Assembly (NCBI GenBank): GCA_030837265.1
Contig: JAUPKV010000304.1
Span: 1-15,428, forward strand
Length of the DNA stretch: 15,428 nucleotides
Source of the DNA: Methanobacteriota archaeon
Lineage (GTDB): Archaea > Halobacteriota > Methanosarcinia > Methanosarcinales > Methanosarcinaceae
Direction of reading: 5' to 3'
The notes beneath the pieces are model-generated. The model saw only the letters and a program-made list of their open reading frames with translations. It was not told where the DNA came from and made no database searches. Below are positions 7,358-14,808 of this stretch, piece by piece. Each line of letters opens with the position of its first letter. The first letter of the stretch is position 1. The position numbers were made by a program, and so were the translations under genes.

Positions 7358-7873
7358 TTGACCTCGAAAATTATAAATACCCCTAGAATACTCGTGTTAT
7401 TTATTAGCCTGGTATTAACTCTTGTTCCTGCAGCCTCTGCTGGCTATGGACAGGTATACCCGGATAAACTAGATTTGAATAACAACTACAACATAAGATA
7501 TATTGTCGGTCCTGTGGGAGAAATCTCGTCTGATACTGATAATACCCATGTTTATTCACAAACGACTTTCAAGTTAAGTAAAGGAGAAACAAAATATCAC
7601 TCATCTCCAAAATTAGGTAAGCAAATTCATTGGCTTGAAGTTGATTTAAGATGGAAAGTTCCAAGCAATCCGCTGGTTCTTAAAATATATTCTCCTTCAG
7701 GCACTTTTCTTGGAACTTTCCATGACAACTCAGAAGGAAAAATAGATGCAAGGATACATCTATCTATTTATCCCGGTGAGGGATACATCGAAGAGGGAAA
7801 ATGGCGTTTTGTAATAAACGGAGAATCAGCTAGTGAAACCCAAACTTACACACTTGGTCTCTACGGGCACTAA
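7358..7873 (+). CDS. Exported protein of unknown function (171 aa)
   Basis: I do not recognise a named family. Residues 9-28 form a signal peptide: a basic start (TSK...R10), a hydrophobic core (ILVLFISLVLTLV) and an AASA|GYG cleavage site after residue 28. The mature part (~143 residues) has no cysteine and reads as alternating β-strands, with phrases such as WLEVDLRW, LVLKIYSPSG and GKWRFVINGE that recall the PPC (pre-peptidase C-terminal) or jelly-roll domains found in secreted archaeal proteins. The start is TTG at 7358, chosen because GGTGA lies four bases upstream (7349-7353). The stop overlaps the next gene by 41 bases, so both are probably made together. It may sit at the cell surface and sense or bind something for the membrane regulator downstream; that is inference. 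Confidence 0.75.
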   Translation: MTSKIINTPRILVLFISLVLTLVPAASAGYGQVYPDKLDLNNNYNIRYIVGPVGEISSDTDNTHVYSQTTFKLSKGETKYHSSPKLGKQIHWLEVDLRWKVPSNPLVLKIYSPSGTFLGTFHDNSEGKIDARIHLSIYPGEGYIEEGKWRFVINGESASETQTYTLGLYGH

Positions 7874-8621
7874 TTTCAGGAAAGAGCTTATCATTTGTTT
7901 ATTGCTTTTATTATTAACGGCAACAGCTGAGGCTACTGAATATATTGTAAAACCTGCTCCAAGTGATCAAGCCGGCGTCTCAATTAACCATGAACAAGTG
8001 ACAGAATTTGAGACCATAGAAATTACTTATTGGCAATTTTTGCTATGGTTGGCTATGATAAATGTGGTAGCGGCAATAGATAGTTTGTATCCGGTGAGAT
8101 ACATTTTCGCAATAGCCGGATGTAGAATTGTCAGTCCCGGAAATGTACTGGATAATCCCAGCCGATTAAGAGTCTTTACCTATATTAAAACCAGGCCCGG
8201 AGCATATATTAGTGAAATTGTCGAGAAAATCGGCCTGGATAGGGGAACAGCCAAATACCACATAAAGACCCTTGAATCTCAGCATAAAATCGAAGCCTAT
8301 AAAGATGGCGGAAAGACGAGATACTTTGAAAATAATTTTACTTATAATGAGGAAGAAATAAAAGTTATCTCTACTCTGCAGAACATAACTAATCAAAGAA
8401 TAGTTATGACGATAATAAATGGTAAATGTAATACAAACATAGATCTTGCACGCGAATTTGGAGTTTCCAGAGCTACAATTAGCTGGTATGTGAAAAATCT
8501 CAGAGAAGTTGGGCTCATAGATGAAACAAAAATAGGAAGAAAAATAGTTTATGGAATAAACAAATCGTACAAACTCCTTATTGAGAAGTATGACCAGCAA
8601 AGTACAGGAGCCTCACAATAA
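7833..8621 (+). CDS. Membrane-anchored regulator with two winged-helix domains
   Basis: A hydrophobic segment (residues 18-33, IICLLLLLLTATAEA) acts as signal anchor, followed by a ~30-residue external loop, a second membrane segment (about 67-97, YWQFLLWLAMINVVAA... RYIFAIAGC) and a cytoplasmic C-terminal part. That part has two winged helices: residues ~107-165 (ISEIVEKIGLDRGTAKYHIK, then a wing ending KTRYF) and ~183-243 (NIDLAREFGVSRATISWYVK, then a wing ending GRKIVYGI). Such membrane-tethered HTH proteins are common in Methanosarcina, mostly unstudied. The start is GTG at 7833, with GGAG nine bases upstream inside the preceding gene; a later TTG (codon 8) lacks a binding site. Likely role: one-component regulator reporting an extracellular or membrane signal, perhaps via the exported partner. 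Target genes are unknown. Confidence 0.8.
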   Translation: MKPKLTHLVSTGTNFRKELIICLLLLLLTATAEATEYIVKPAPSDQAGVSINHEQVTEFETIEITYWQFLLWLAMINVVAAIDSLYPVRYIFAIAGCRIVSPGNVLDNPSRLRVFTYIKTRPGAYISEIVEKIGLDRGTAKYHIKTLESQHKIEAYKDGGKTRYFENNFTYNEEEIKVISTLQNITNQRIVMTIINGKCNTNIDLAREFGVSRATISWYVKNLREVGLIDETKIGRKIVYGINKSYKLLIEKYDQQSTGASQ

Positions 8622-8690
8622 GGACAAATAATTTTAAGGAAAGGCATATGAGTTCATATTAATTCCCAGATGCAACCTAAAATTAGAAAA

Positions 8691-8741
8691 AGAGATAAAC
8701 TTGCAAATTTTGGCTTTTTGAAACTTTGCAGGCTTATCTCT
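8691..8741 (+). other. Long hairpin after the membrane regulator gene
   Basis: AGAGATAAACTTGCAAA (8691-8707) pairs with TTTGCAGGCTTATCTCT (8725-8741). In RNA this is a 17-position stem with one A·C mismatch and one G·U pair, and a 17-base loop. It is 70 bases after the stop codon, without a T-run, so it may protect or process a 3' end rather than act as a terminator. Confidence 0.5.
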
Positions 8742-8749
8742 TAGAGGGG

Positions 8750-8802
8750 TTGAAATTCACTCAGAGGTTGAAGTTCACACAAAGGTTGAACTTACTCAGA
8801 GG
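8750..8802. repeat. Three tandem copies of an 18-bp repeat
   Basis: Units at 8750-8767, 8768-8785 and 8786-8802 share TTGAANTTCACNCARAGG (the third lacks one base). A fourth, partial echo (GTTGAACTC) occurs after a 7-bp perfect stem CCAATAT-8-ATATTGG at 8810-8831. The frame is not open, so this is noncoding. Function unknown. Confidence 0.55.
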
Positions 8803-9005
8803 CTGGAGTCCAATATCATCTTTCATATTGGTTGAACTCTATATTCAAATAACTTACAAATGAATATAATTCTTATGTCCATACTATCTAACAATCTTAG
8901 ATTAATTATTATTAATAAAAATTAGTAGCGCAACTAAGCATTGCTCAGGCTATACTTGTGATTGTTAGAAACTCTGGACAAAAGAAGTTTAAATAAAGAT
9001 TTTAG

Positions 9006-9043
9006 AAAAAAGTGGTATCAAAGCCCGCATGAAGGCGGAGCTT
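9006..9043 (-). terminator. Hairpin plus T-run terminator of the ribosomal operon
   Basis: Four bases after the rps6e stop, the minus strand forms an 8-bp stem (plus strand AAGCCCGC 9021-9028 with GCGG-A-GCTT 9035-9043, one bulged base) with a 6-base loop. Further on, a run of six T on the minus strand (9006-9011) completes a terminator-like signal. It closes the L7Ae-to-S6e operon. Confidence 0.6.
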
Positions 9044-9047
9044 GAAA

Positions 9048-9455
9048 TCACTCTGCTTTTGTTTCCTCTGCGGTTTCAAGACCCAGAAGGTTTTTAATGG
9101 ATTTACTTCCGTATTCAACAACTTTTGCGTTGATCTGGACAATATCCGGAGCTATTTCTTTGCCTCGCATCATTTTTCTCCTGCGCTGCCCGGGAAGTTT
9201 AGGGCTGTAACCAACACCTACAGCCACCAAAATCCTTTGCCTCCTTGGTCCCGGTAGATCGGGTTTCATAACAAAACCGCTACCGTCACAGCCGCCGGTT
9301 ATCTTTATCTTGTAGCCGGCGAGCCCGAAGATGGCACCGTCAACTATATCGCCTATTGATTTTCCGATTAATGCGTTTGCTTCAGCATCCTTTATATTGA
9401 GCTGGTAAGCACGCGCTTCTTTTGGGTCAGAAACCACAACTTTAAAATTTGCCAT
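9048..9455 (-). CDS. rps6e: 30S ribosomal protein S6e
   Basis: S6e is an archaeal/eukaryotic small-subunit protein. The 135-residue sequence opens [19 protein letters not shown] and holds the family hallmark [20 protein letters not shown] (residues ~53-72), followed by the basic [13 protein letters not shown] and [15 protein letters not shown] segments. The archaeal form lacks the long phosphorylated tail of eukaryotic S6, as here. The frame is open further upstream to an ATG at 9602, but the ATG at 9453-9455 has a strong GGAGGAT nine bases away and matches where the family starts, so the upstream part is leader. It is last in rpl7ae-rps28e-rpl24e-ndk-infB-rps6e, 156 bases after infB. The leader carries 21-nt repeats. 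Confidence 0.95.
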   Translation of the reverse strand: MANFKVVVSDPKEARAYQLNIKDAEANALIGKSIGDIVDGAIFGLAGYKIKITGGCDGSGFVMKPDLPGPRRQRILVAVGVGYSPKLPGQRRRKMMRGKEIAPDIVQINAKVVEYGSKSIKNLLGLETAEETKAE

Positions 9456-9515
9456 GTAAAATCCTCCAATATAAGCTTTATCGCAGTAGCTACTTTCTTT
9501 ATCTTGCCTTTTTAC

Positions 9516-9578
9516 CTGTATTTGCCTGATTCTTGCCTGTATTATCTGGGTTCTTGCTCGTATTATTGAGTTCTTACC
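9516..9578 (-). repeat. Three tandem 21-nt repeats in the rps6e leader
   Basis: On the minus strand, units at 9558-9578, 9537-9557 and 9516-9536 share GYAAGAAYYCAGATAATACAG with a few changes; a fourth, decayed copy may lie at 9495-9515. They fall between the infB stop and the rps6e ribosome binding site. The unit length equals seven codons and the frame is open, but the stretch is not part of S6e. Confidence 0.55.
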
Positions 9579-9611
9579 AATCCTGAACTTAAAGATGACC
9601 ATGCATCCGTG

Positions 9612-11387
9612 TTATTTTGCCCAGAAAGGATTGTTTTTTCTTTTAAGTCCAAGGAAAATGTCGAGGGTTTCCTTTTCATCGGTTGAAAGAGAATCGTATA
9701 TCTCGTGCTCAAGAACCTTGGCGTGCCTCTCAGGAACATTGATATAGAGCAAATCTTCTTCTTTGATCTGTCTGCCCACGGTTGCGCCATCAATTGCCAT
9801 CGCAACTTCCTTGCCTACCCTTGCAGAGGGGACATTCTCTCCTTCGGACTGCAGGCCCTTGATCTTGCCTACAACGTTTCCATTTTCTAGCATGACATCT
9901 ACATTTGTCCGCACAACTCCCCCAAGAACTCTTACCCCGACAACTGCGGGTTTGCTCTGGCGGAATACACATCCAGGAAGAATTTTGAATCTGCCGGGGC
10001 GAATTATTGTTTCGAAAATCTTCTTCTCTGCCATTTCCTGCTGTTCTTTGACGTATTTCTGATAATCTTCGATCAGGCGGTAAATCACATCACTTGTTAA
10101 TACCTTCACGTCGCTTTCCTGCAGGAAATCTCTGGCATCAGGGTGAACTTTAACACTGAAACCTATAAGCACGGAATAAAGGGGATCTTCGATTGTGGAA
10201 GCTTCTACCGCATCCCGATGGGAAATATCCCCTACCTCTGCTTTCCTGATAGGGACTTTGTCTTTCTGGAACTCATGGACGAGAGCTTCGAGGGAACCGA
10301 TTGTATCTGCTTTGATCATGATCCCAACAGAATCCGTATCAATCCTGACTTCATCAATCTCGGATTTTACCTGTGTTACAATTTCCTCAAGGGTTTCTTC
10401 CGTGGCAACCCTTATGGGAGCGCCTGCAATGGCACTTTCAAGCCCTGGAGCAGAAATCTTTACACCGGCTGCAGCAGTGACTTTATTCACCTGCTTAAAC
10501 TTACTTTCATAGCGAATCTCAGAGAGCTCCCTTGGCTTTAAAAGAGCTCGTACTTTAGTCTGGATTGGCTCACCCAGAGTTCCTATAACGACAGTATCTC
10601 CTTTTCTCAACATGCCATCATAGAGAATAACGTCAAGTGTTGACCCCAGTCCTTTCTCTTCCTTGACCTCAAGCACAGTCCCGACTCCGGGGATTTCAGC
10701 ACTGTACTCCAGGCTTACTTCAAGGAACTTCTGGGCCAGCCCGAGGAGTACCATCAGAGCATCAGCAATCCCTTCTCCTGTAACAGCACTTACAGGTACT
10801 ACTCCCAGAGTTTTCTGGAAGTTTGTAACCCTATCATAACGCTCGGCTTCAAAGCTCTGGTTATATAGTTCACCTATTATCTCGTAGAGCTTTGTTTCAA
10901 GCCGAGCCTGGACATCTGCGGACTGTTTTTTGAAAGTTGCAGCAAAGGGCAGGTCTTTTTGAGGAACCCATCCACCAATTCTGTCTATCTTATTGGCAAC
11001 GACAACAAAAGGGGTTTTGAATCGCCTTAAGATTTGCAGGCTTTCGTGGGTCTGAGGCTTGAAGCCTTCATTAATATCCACTACAACAATTGCAAGGTCG
11101 GCAAGGGCGCCTCCTCTACTCCTGAGAGTTGTAAAGGCATGGTGTCCAGGCGTATCAATAAAAAGCAGGCCTGGCACAATGAAGCGATCTCGGAGTTTTG
11201 GATTTCCCAGCTTATCTACAATTACATCTATAGGGACTTCAGTTGCTCCTATATGCTGAGTGATAGCTCCAGCCTCTCCTCTAGCGATTGCAGTACCCCT
11301 GATCTTGTCCAGCAGAGTAGTTTTCCCATGGTCAACGTGCCCCATAACACAGACTATAGGAGTTCTCAAACTCTTCTTTTCGGTCAT
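9612..11387 (-). CDS. infB: Translation initiation factor aIF5B (IF-2 family GTPase)
   Basis: aIF5B is the ribosome-dependent GTPase that promotes subunit joining and initiator tRNA placement. The 591-residue protein begins near the G domain, as expected for the archaeal form: G1 GHVDHGKT (16-23), a switch-I region with ITQHIGAT (42-49), G3 DTPGH (78-82) and G4 NKID (132-135). Domain II follows from about 230 (EIPGVGTVLEVKEEKGLGST...), then domain III and a C-terminal β-barrel with two helices. No intein is present. I chose the ATG at 11385-11387, with AGAGGT nine bases upstream; an ATG six codons earlier (11403-11405) has its binding site too close. It lies 156 bases after ndk, in a spacer with a GC-rich hairpin. 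Confidence 0.96.
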   Translation of the reverse strand: MTEKKSLRTPIVCVMGHVDHGKTTLLDKIRGTAIARGEAGAITQHIGATEVPIDVIVDKLGNPKLRDRFIVPGLLFIDTPGHHAFTTLRSRGGALADLAIVVVDINEGFKPQTHESLQILRRFKTPFVVVANKIDRIGGWVPQKDLPFAATFKKQSADVQARLETKLYEIIGELYNQSFEAERYDRVTNFQKTLGVVPVSAVTGEGIADALMVLLGLAQKFLEVSLEYSAEIPGVGTVLEVKEEKGLGSTLDVILYDGMLRKGDTVVIGTLGEPIQTKVRALLKPRELSEIRYESKFKQVNKVTAAAGVKISAPGLESAIAGAPIRVATEETLEEIVTQVKSEIDEVRIDTDSVGIMIKADTIGSLEALVHEFQKDKVPIRKAEVGDISHRDAVEASTIEDPLYSVLIGFSVKVHPDARDFLQESDVKVLTSDVIYRLIEDYQKYVKEQQEMAEKKIFETIIRPGRFKILPGCVFRQSKPAVVGVRVLGGVVRTNVDVMLENGNVVGKIKGLQSEGENVPSARVGKEVAMAIDGATVGRQIKEEDLLYINVPERHAKVLEHEIYDSLSTDEKETLDIFLGLKRKNNPFWAK

Positions 11388-11435
11388 ATCCAAAACCTCT
11401 CTCATACCTGCGACTCATTTTCTGCAGGTCCAGAA

Positions 11436-11461
11436 GGGTCCGGGTTTCCCCCTACGGACCC
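11436..11461 (-). promoter_or_regulatory. GC-rich hairpin with GAAA tetraloop in the ndk-infB spacer
   Basis: On the minus strand GGGTCCG and CGGACCC pair perfectly (11455-11461 with 11436-11442). Inside, GG/CC closes a GAAA tetraloop after a four-base bulge (TAGG). Outside, CTGCA (11465-11469) can pair with TGCAG (11423-11427). The structure ends about 45 bases before the infB ribosome binding site. It may regulate infB or mark processing; no T-run follows. Confidence 0.45.
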
Positions 11462-11543
11462 CCATTGCAGGCAACGGTTAAATAAAAGCTCAATCCATGG
11501 CCTGAAATATTCAGGAGCACGGAAAAACTTTGATGCACCTGCT

Positions 11544-11993
11544 TTACTCGTACAGACAGACCTCATCGATCCTTGAATATTTTCCTATTTCGGAATCATT
11601 GAAGTGAATTGCAATTTCTCTTGCTGCCGCTTCAGGAGAATCGGATGCATGAACCACGTTTCTTCCTACATCCAGAGCAAAGTCCCCTCGAATGGTCCCC
11701 GGAGCTGCATCTACTGGATTTGTAGCACCGTTAATAGCCCTCATAACTTTAATTGAGTCTTTTCCGGCAACTACCATTGAAACTGAGGGCCCGGATGTAA
11801 TGAATTCGATTAAGGAGGGGAAAAAAGACCTGGCTGCATGCTCACTGTAATGCTCTTTTGCAGCTGCTTCAGTAATAACATTCATCCTGAGGGCGATTAT
11901 TTTGAGACCGCGCCTTTCTATTCTGGAGATAATCTCTCCGATCAACCCACGTTGAACTCCGTCAGGTTTTACCATAACGTATGTCTGTTCCAT
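11544..11993 (-). CDS. ndk: Nucleoside diphosphate kinase
   Basis: Ndk transfers the γ-phosphate between nucleoside tri- and diphosphates through a phosphohistidine. The 149-residue sequence has the full family pattern: [19 protein letters not shown] from residue 4 (Lys9), the [16 protein letters not shown] segment (46-61), and the active-site [16 protein letters not shown] with His115. Length and motifs are normal. It sits between rpl24e (64 bases upstream) and infB in the conserved archaeal cluster; GGTG precedes the ATG. Its product could supply GTP for the factor encoded next door, though linkage is conserved mainly through the operon. Confidence 0.96.
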   Translation of the reverse strand: MEQTYVMVKPDGVQRGLIGEIISRIERRGLKIIALRMNVITEAAAKEHYSEHAARSFFPSLIEFITSGPSVSMVVAGKDSIKVMRAINGATNPVDAAPGTIRGDFALDVGRNVVHASDSPEAAAREIAIHFNDSEIGKYSRIDEVCLYE

Positions 11994-12057
11994 GTAAACA
12001 CCCTGGCAAATACCGAATAATTAATTTGCAGTTATATCTGATGACTATTCTATCTAT

Positions 12058-12246
12058 TTATACTTTTTTTAACTGTATTTTACCTTTTTCAGTCCATTCG
12101 GTACGCCTGGGAAGCCTGCCCAGATTAAAATTGTTCTCACATTTAGAAGAACACATATAGTAAGTGGATCCATCTTTCTTGACGTAGAGCTTACCAGTAC
12201 CAGGCTCAAGCATAGTTCCACAGAAAAAGCATTTTCTCTGTTCCAT
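12058..12246 (-). CDS. rpl24e: 50S ribosomal protein L24e
   Basis: L24e is a small zinc-binding large-subunit protein. The four cysteines are CFFC (C6, C9) and CSSKC (C32, C36), followed by the basic [16 protein letters not shown] tail. At 62 residues from the chosen ATG (12244-12246) it has the typical archaeal length; an ATG four codons upstream (12258) has no ribosome binding site, whereas GGTGA lies four bases before the chosen one. The gene starts 16 bases after rps28e. Confidence 0.94.
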   Translation of the reverse strand: MEQRKCFFCGTMLEPGTGKLYVKKDGSTYYMCSSKCENNFNLGRLPRRTEWTEKGKIQLKKV

Positions 12247-12262
12247 TTTCTCACCCATTTTA

Positions 12263-12870
<608 letters not shown>

Positions 12871-12880
12871 TTAAGTTTCT

Positions 12881-12922
12881 CCTTCGAAATTGCGGATACC
12901 GCAATTTTTCATCAATCATAGG
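12881..12922 (-). promoter_or_regulatory. Candidate kink-turn / L7Ae-binding element in the rpl7ae leader
   Basis: On the minus strand, AAATTGCGG (12899-12907) and CCGCAATTT (12887-12895) form a perfect 9-bp stem with a 3-base loop. Reading outward come an A·C (12908/12886) and then A·G and G·A oppositions (12909/12885 and 12910/12884), in the order expected for the two sheared pairs of a kink-turn. The next three bases, GAU (12911-12913), can be the bulge. The other stem is weak: U-A and U·G, or alternatively CCU (12920-12922) with AGG (12881-12883), which would cover the Shine-Dalgarno sequence. Seen pattern; binding is inferred. Confidence 0.45.
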
Positions 12923-13000
12923 TTTTTAACACATTAATCAGTTGAAAGACATATACTGCTAGCTAAATGCCGCAGGTCGGACTTTAAAAGTACATAATGA

Positions 13001-13013
13001 CGTATAAACTTTC
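13001..13013 (-). promoter_or_regulatory. Candidate BRE/TATA promoter of the L7Ae-S6e operon
   Basis: On the minus strand GAAAG (BRE-like) is followed directly by TTTATACG. A start about 25 bases downstream would fall near 12980 and leave a leader of about 110 bases before rpl7ae. A second, weaker TATA-like stretch (GTATATG) lies near 12952-12957. Confidence 0.45.
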
Positions 13014-13117
13014 TGCTCGAAAGTGCAAACCATAATCCGAAACCAAAAAGTGACGCAGTAAATAATTAGTATATGAATACTGAAATATTCTGTCTAAAAA
13101 CATTAAATGCGTCAGAG

Positions 13118-13125
13118 TTATAAAT
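13118..13125 (+). promoter_or_regulatory. TATA box of the radical SAM gene
   Basis: TTATAAAT lies 28-35 bases before the ATG at 13153. The predicted start falls within about six bases of the ATG, so the mRNA would be nearly leaderless, which agrees with the lack of a ribosome binding site. Confidence 0.5.
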
Positions 13126-13152
13126 AATGTAATAATTTTAATTTTGATTCGC

Positions 13153-13767
13153 ATGGACACAATTTGCTATGAGGCATACAGAAACCTTTACATTAACCTT
13201 ACAAATCGCTGCAGTGCAGACTGTATCTTTTGTATCCGAAACTTTGCTGACGGGGTTCACGGATATAACCTCAAGCTTTCAAAAGAACCATCAACTGGAG
13301 AAGTCATCGAAACCCTAGAAAAGGAGAATCTATCCAAATATAAAGAAATCGTGTTCACAGGCCTTGGGGAACCTACCTTAAGGTTTGATGTCGTACTTGC
13401 AGTCACACGCTGGCTTAGAAGCCGAAATCTCAGAGTCAGGCTGGATACCAACGGACAGGCAGCCCTCATAAATCCGGGGATAGACGTAATTCAGGAATTG
13501 AAAAACGCAGGAATGGATTCGATTTCTGTAAGCTTGAACGCTGAATCCGAAGAGATATATAACAAACTTTGCAGGCCAATTCATGAAAACGCTTACATAG
13601 CAGTGCTGGATTTTATTAAGGATGCAAAAAGGGCAGGAATAAAGACAAGAGTTACGGTAGTAGATATTCGGGAAATAGACCTGGAAAAATGCAAAAAGCT
13701 TGCAAAAAACCTTGACGTTGAGTTTCATATAAGATCCCTGTCTGAAGCGGCGAGTAATGAGATATGA
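13153..13767 (+). CDS. Radical SAM protein, TatD-associated type
   Basis: A 204-residue radical SAM protein. The N-terminus reads LYINLTNRCSADCIFCIR with the cluster-binding CxxxCxxC at C20, C24 and C27, followed by FADGVHGYNLKL, a phrase typical of the short radical SAM proteins often encoded next to or fused with TatD nucleases. The glycine-rich motif FTGLGEPTLR (68-77), RVRLDTNGQA (94-103) and SVSLNAES complete the SAM-binding core. The short C-terminus has no extra cluster or substrate domain. The reaction is not known for this group. I chose the ATG at 13153; the frame also offers a TTG three codons earlier (13144), but neither has a ribosome binding site and the TATA spacing favours the ATG. 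No TatD gene is nearby. The stop codon lies within a short tandem repeat. Confidence 0.88.
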   Translation: MDTICYEAYRNLYINLTNRCSADCIFCIRNFADGVHGYNLKLSKEPSTGEVIETLEKENLSKYKEIVFTGLGEPTLRFDVVLAVTRWLRSRNLRVRLDTNGQAALINPGIDVIQELKNAGMDSISVSLNAESEEIYNKLCRPIHENAYIAVLDFIKDAKRAGIKTRVTVVDIREIDLEKCKKLAKNLDVEFHIRSLSEAASNEI

Positions 13768-13838
13768 AGATTCAAAAAAATGAAGATTCAAAAATGAAGA
13801 TTCAAAAAAATGAAAATTCAAAAAAATGAAAATTCAAG
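13764..13838. repeat. Five tandem copies of a ~16-bp A-rich repeat
   Basis: Units start at 13764, 13780, 13794, 13810 and 13826, each ATGAARATTCAA followed by a variable A-run. The first unit contains the stop codon of the radical SAM gene (TGA at 13765-13767), and the last ends just before the stop of the convergent membrane protein gene. Variable A-run length suggests slippage. Confidence 0.8.
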
Positions 13839-13840
13839 GA

Positions 13841-14770
13841 TTACTTCCTTTCTTTTGCATAAGCCACAATTGCGTCTTTGACTCCGTATTTGAATGCTAT
13901 CACGATTGCAACCCCCCACGCCAGCGGTCCCAAGAACAGGTAGAGAATGCCAGTATTAACCAGCATTGTATCCAGAGCAACAAGAATTACAATAAGAAAC
14001 AGAAAACCCCTCAAGAGAGGAATTATGATATCTGTTCCTTCTATGTTCATGCCCCGAATAGTGCCTCTCAGGTAGTCCATAATTATATCTATTGTCAATA
14101 TTCCTATCATCAAGATAAGGACTCCTGTAATCAGACGCGGCAAATAGAGAGTTATATTGATCAACAGCTGGGTAATCATAGTCAGCTGTAAAATATTGAA
14201 TGCAGTCGTAAGAAACAGTAGATATCCGTAAAGTTTTACCAGGGCGGCTATTATTCCTGAGGCTGTTAACCCTGATGTCCTGAGTGAGGAGCCAAATGTT
14301 GTTCTTTCAAATTTTTCATCTATACCTACAGAAACCAGTAGATTTCTGACCAGGTCTCCTATGAAATCCACTATCAAAAAACCTATTATAAGCACAATTA
14401 CAGCAGAGATTACCAGTGGAATGTAATATATGATCAGGTTTATGAAATTGTTCACGGCCTGAATATTCAAGAGATTTAGGATAATCAAGGCAAAGATAAT
14501 ATAAACAAGCCACCTGATGGCTGCATCAAAAAAACCAACAGTACTCATCTTTCCTCTTCTTATCATCCCCCCTATAGCAGTCCTGTCTACAAGATCATCA
14601 AGTCCGATCTTATCCAGAGCTCTTGCTCCAAGTTTTCCCAGGAAAACTCCCAAGTATTTCCCTACAATTATGAGAACAATAATTGCTATAAGTGTAGGAA
14701 TAAACGAAATAAATTGATTGGTCATATTGACTAAATTGTTCATAATTTGATTATCAACCAGATTACCCAC
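13841..14770 (-). CDS. Polytopic membrane protein, conserved-TM-helix family (CmpX / MscS-related)
   Basis: A 309-residue inner-membrane protein with about eight hydrophobic segments. Three repeats of a pattern (long hydrophobic helix, then G(K/F)xxGxFLGKL...ALDKIGLDDLVDR...) match the TM_helix family (Pfam PF05552 as I recall), found in CmpX and linked to small-conductance mechanosensitive channels. Clear examples are FIPTLIAIIVLIIVGKYLG (24-42) and YIPLVISAVIVLIIGFLI (from about 115). The MscS β-domain itself is absent. The C-terminus is AWGVAIVIAFKYGVKDAIVAY, typical of the family. The start is uncertain: GTG at 14770 has GGAG overlapping it, CTG at 14759-14761 has ideal spacing (8), and ATG at 14741-14743 lies too far. 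A TATA box and a 12-bp palindrome precede the gene. Confidence 0.8.
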   Translation of the reverse strand: MGNLVDNQIMNNLVNMTNQFISFIPTLIAIIVLIIVGKYLGVFLGKLGARALDKIGLDDLVDRTAIGGMIRRGKMSTVGFFDAAIRWLVYIIFALIILNLLNIQAVNNFINLIIYYIPLVISAVIVLIIGFLIVDFIGDLVRNLLVSVGIDEKFERTTFGSSLRTSGLTASGIIAALVKLYGYLLFLTTAFNILQLTMITQLLINITLYLPRLITGVLILMIGILTIDIIMDYLRGTIRGMNIEGTDIIIPLLRGFLFLIVILVALDTMLVNTGILYLFLGPLAWGVAIVIAFKYGVKDAIVAYAKERK

Positions 14771-14808
14771 TCCTTTTTACTTGTCAAAACCGGCATTTTC
14801 CCAATTCC

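Larger units (their letters stand above)
8622..9047. other. Convergent intergenic region between the membrane regulator and rps6e
   Basis: A 426-base spacer between gene ends that face each other. It contains the 17-bp hairpin (8691-8741), the 18-bp repeats (8750-8802), a small stem (8810-8831) and the rps6e terminator (9006-9043). The remaining AT-rich stretch from about 8832 to 9005 shows nothing I can name. Confidence 0.45.

Noticed and set aside
9456..9602. N-terminal extension of S6e, 49 codons open in the same frame
   Set aside because: A strong GGAGGAT precedes the ATG at 9455, the family starts at MANF-like sequence, and the upstream stretch is made of 21-nt repeats.
9563..9805. 80-codon open frame in another minus-strand frame over the infB 3' end
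   Set aside because: It overlaps the conserved C-terminus of aIF5B and has no ribosome binding site or known pattern.
11034..11576. 180-codon open frame on the plus strand opposite infB
   Set aside because: It is antisense to the conserved GTPase domain of aIF5B and extends into the ndk spacer without any family feature.
12908..12960. Box C/D small RNA suggested by TGATGA on the minus strand near rpl7ae
   Set aside because: No CTGA box D lies at a suitable distance downstream; the TGATGA is better read as part of the kink-turn-like leader element.
13764..13829. Short peptide frame in the A-rich tandem repeat (MKIQKNEDSK repeated)
   Set aside because: It is a by-product of a simple repeat, without ribosome binding site or promoter.
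13826..14191. 121-codon open frame on the plus strand opposite the CmpX-like gene
   Set aside because: It starts in the repeat tract and runs antisense to a well-supported membrane protein; the composition is not protein-like.
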